From CAJJDF01 sp965657945 (GTDB taxonomy: Bacteria > Bacteroidota > Bacteroidia > Flavobacteriales_D > CAJJDF01), in NCBI GenBank assembly GCA_965657945.1, contig CBFHPW010000045.1, positions 1-8,022 of the forward strand: 8,022 bases of DNA, in the 5' to 3' direction. Shown here in pieces: positions 6,240 through 8,022 of this stretch. Both the position numbers and the translations under genes were made by a program. The notes below the pieces were generated by a model. That model was given only the letters and a program-made list of their open reading frames with translations. It was not told where the DNA came from and did not search any database. Within the stretch, counting starts at the first letter, position 1. Each line of letters opens with the position of its first letter.

Positions 6240-7292
6240 ATGAATAAATTTTCCCCACTCAAGGTTGTGGAATTGAATAAAGTTACTTCGGATTCAGTTT
6301 CAATAAAATTTGAAATACCTGACCAACTAACGCATGAATTCAAATTTATCGAAGGTCAATACATTACTCTCAAAGCCACTATAAAAGGAGAATCTGTTCA
6401 AAGAGCCTATTCAATTTGGAAGGCGCCTTATGAAAATGAATTAGCGGTTTTGGTAAAAAAAGTGGAGAACGGTGTGTTTTCAACTTACGCCAACCAAGAA
6501 TTGAAAATAGGTGAGGTGATTGATGTAATGGCACCTCAAGGTAATTTTGTGCCAGAATTAAATTCGTCAAACAAAAACCATTATACGTTGTTTGCTGCGG
6601 GTAGTGGAATTACACCTATTTTTTCAATCTTAAAGGGAATACTCAAGAACGAAGAAAACTCAACAATTGATCTTTTCTACTTAAATAAAACAAAGGAAAG
6701 TGTCATTTTTCTTGAGGAATTGAACGACATTTCGTCAAACAATTTGAACATTCACTATATGTACACCAGAGAAGATGTGGGAAATCCTGTCTTAAATGGT
6801 AGAATAAACAAAGTCAAATTATCGGAACTTACTGAATCTAGTTTATTGAATCTAAACTCATATCAATACTTTTCTTGTGGTCCTGAATCAATGATTCTTG
6901 ATATTAATAAATTTTTAAAGTCTAAGAACATCGAAGATTCAATGATAAAGTTCGAATTATTTACCACTTCTGTATCAGACAATATTGAGGAAATTGAAAC
7001 TGAAATTTCAGAATCATCAATCACAATAACAATTGATGATGATGATTTCGAATATATATATAAGGTAGATAGTGCAGAATCAATTTTGGATGAAGGGATT
7101 GAGCAAGGGCTTGATTTGCCTTATTCTTGTAAAGGTGGTGTGTGTTGTACGTGTAGAGCGAAAATTATCGAAGGTTCCGCAAAAATGAAAATTAATTATG
7201 CACTTACTGAACAAGAAGTAGCAGATGGTTACGTACTAACTTGCCAGACAGTTCCTACGTCAGCCGTGTTAAAAGTTAGTTTCGATGACTAA
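6240..7292 (+). CDS. paaE: PaaE, phenylacetyl-CoA epoxidase reductase subunit
   Basis: Reductase that takes electrons from NADPH and delivers them through FAD and a [2Fe-2S] cluster to the diiron centre of PaaA. The 350 residues match the usual length of about 355. Domain order is typical of PaaE. The FAD-binding barrel comes first, with RAYS at 55-58. The nucleotide-binding domain follows, with GSGITP at 121-126 and CGPE at 213-216. A variable acidic linker (about 245-270) then leads to a plant-type ferredoxin domain with cluster ligands C297-x4-C302-x2-C305 and Cys335. Cys303 is an extra cysteine next to a ligand. The gene is divergent from paaABCD, whereas paaE is commonly the last gene of a co-directional paaABCDE set. 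Its final 8 bases overlap the next gene, implying translational coupling. Confidence 0.95.
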   Translation: MNKFSPLKVVELNKVTSDSVSIKFEIPDQLTHEFKFIEGQYITLKATIKGESVQRAYSIWKAPYENELAVLVKKVENGVFSTYANQELKIGEVIDVMAPQGNFVPELNSSNKNHYTLFAAGSGITPIFSILKGILKNEENSTIDLFYLNKTKESVIFLEELNDISSNNLNIHYMYTREDVGNPVLNGRINKVKLSELTESSLLNLNSYQYFSCGPESMILDINKFLKSKNIEDSMIKFELFTTSVSDNIEEIETEISESSITITIDDDDFEYIYKVDSAESILDEGIEQGLDLPYSCKGGVCCTCRAKIIEGSAKMKINYALTEQEVADGYVLTCQTVPTSAVLKVSFDD

Positions 7293-7989
7293 CCATTTAA
7301 ATATAATAATAACCGGAGCAAGTTCCGGTGTTGGGTACCACACTGCCTTAGCTTTAGCTAACCAGGGACACACGGTTTACGCCCTTGCTAGAAGAAAAAA
7401 TAAATTAGTTGAATTAGCTACCAAGGTAAAGGGTCATGGGAAAATATATCCGGTCGTAATTGATTTGGAGAATTTCACCGAAGAAGAATTAAATGAGACC
7501 TTCAGTAAAATACCTTCGGTTGATAGACTAATAAACAACTCGGGAAAACTACTAAATAAAAATTTTCTCGAAATAACCGAAGAGGAAATTGACTCGGTTT
7601 TTAATTTGAATTATAAAGCAGTTGTCAAATTGATTCAATATTTTCACCCTAAAATGGTGGTGTCTCAAAACGCACACATAGTCAATATAGGAAGTGTTGG
7701 AGGGGTGACTGGTAGCGTAAAGTTTCCGGGTTTGTCTATTTATAGCTCAAGTAAAGGAGCTCTCTCAATTCTTACCGAGTGTTTGGCAGAAGACTTTCGA
7801 GAAGACAATATTCAAGTAAACTGCCTGGCATTGGGCTCAGTGAATACAGATATGCTTCGATCAGCATTCCCAGATTTTCAATCACCAACGAATCCCGATG
7901 CCATTGGGAATTATATAGCGGACTTTGTTATTTCCGGAAACAAGGTAATTAACGGCATTACCCAAGTAGTTTCTGTGAGCAATCCATAG
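7285..7989 (+). CDS. short-chain dehydrogenase/reductase (SDR), coupled to paaE
   Basis: Classical SDR of 234 residues, expected to be a cytoplasmic NAD(P)H-dependent oxidoreductase acting on a carbonyl or alcohol group; the substrate is unknown. Seen in the sequence: the Rossmann glycine motif GASSGVG (11-17), NNSG (84-87, the family's NNAG), Asn109 in the FNLNY helix, NIGS with Ser137, and Y153-x3-K157 in YSSSK. Ser137 to Tyr153 is 16 residues, a slightly longer loop than the usual 13. Arg36-Arg37 after the second strand would favour NADP(H), by inference. The ATG lies inside the end of paaE (shared ATGACTAA), so the two are probably co-translated. SDRs are not core members of the phenylacetate pathway; this one could act on a pathway intermediate or simply be a passenger. 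Confidence 0.9.
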   Translation: MTNHLNIIITGASSGVGYHTALALANQGHTVYALARRKNKLVELATKVKGHGKIYPVVIDLENFTEEELNETFSKIPSVDRLINNSGKLLNKNFLEITEEEIDSVFNLNYKAVVKLIQYFHPKMVVSQNAHIVNIGSVGGVTGSVKFPGLSIYSSSKGALSILTECLAEDFREDNIQVNCLALGSVNTDMLRSAFPDFQSPTNPDAIGNYIADFVISGNKVINGITQVVSVSNP

Positions 7990-8022
7990 TATTAGTATTT
8001 TGATTGTAAGCATTTTAAGAAT

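Noticed and set aside
7128..7154. Extra cysteine (Cys303) beside the [2Fe-2S] ligands of PaaE
   Set aside because: The four ligands C297, C302, C305 and C335 have standard spacing; an adjacent non-ligand cysteine is tolerated in this family and does not suggest a different cluster.
1..8022. CRISPR array, tRNA or rRNA gene, insertion sequence or attachment site
   Set aside because: No regularly spaced repeats, no tRNA-like fold, no rRNA segment, no transposase, and no terminal repeats were seen.

Overview
The window is AT-rich and looks like a member of the Bacteroidota, probably a Flavobacteriia- or Cytophagia-like organism. Three things point there. The protein sequences have that character. 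Nearly every start codon lacks a Shine-Dalgarno sequence and sits behind an A/T-rich leader. The one clear regulatory region contains exact copies of the Bacteroidota -7 promoter element TAnnTTTG. The genus cannot be told from the sequence alone.

Layout, left to right. (1) Positions 1-2800, minus strand: the first 933 codons of a large RecB/AddA-like UvrD-family helicase. It is open to the left edge and cut just as its C-terminal nuclease domain begins. (2) Positions 2940-3269, plus strand: a small membrane protein of unknown function. (3) Positions 3279-6030, minus strand: paaA-paaB-paaC-paaD, the oxygenase part of the phenylacetyl-CoA 1,2-epoxidase, in the order A to D reading leftward. (4) Positions 6031-6239: a divergent control region with promoter-like elements on both strands and two inverted repeats. 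(5) Positions 6240-7292, plus strand: paaE, the flavin/[2Fe-2S] reductase of the same epoxidase. (6) Positions 7285-7989, plus strand: a short-chain dehydrogenase/reductase (SDR) overlapping the end of paaE by 8 bases. The last 33 bases hold nothing recognisable.

How it works together. In known systems PaaE passes electrons from NADPH through FAD and a plant-type [2Fe-2S] cluster to the diiron centre of PaaA. PaaA with its structural partner PaaC epoxidises the ring of phenylacetyl-CoA; PaaB bridges the complex, and PaaD is thought to help mature or assemble it. All five subunits are present here at near-normal length with their key residues. The gene order is different from the usual co-directional paaABCDE: the reductase is divergent from the oxygenase, shares its control region, and is translationally coupled to an SDR with no textbook place in the pathway. 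The CoA ligase and the enzymes downstream of the epoxide are not in this window.

I see no wholly new system. The most interesting parts are the split epoxidase locus, its control region with paired dyads, and the paaE-SDR pair.
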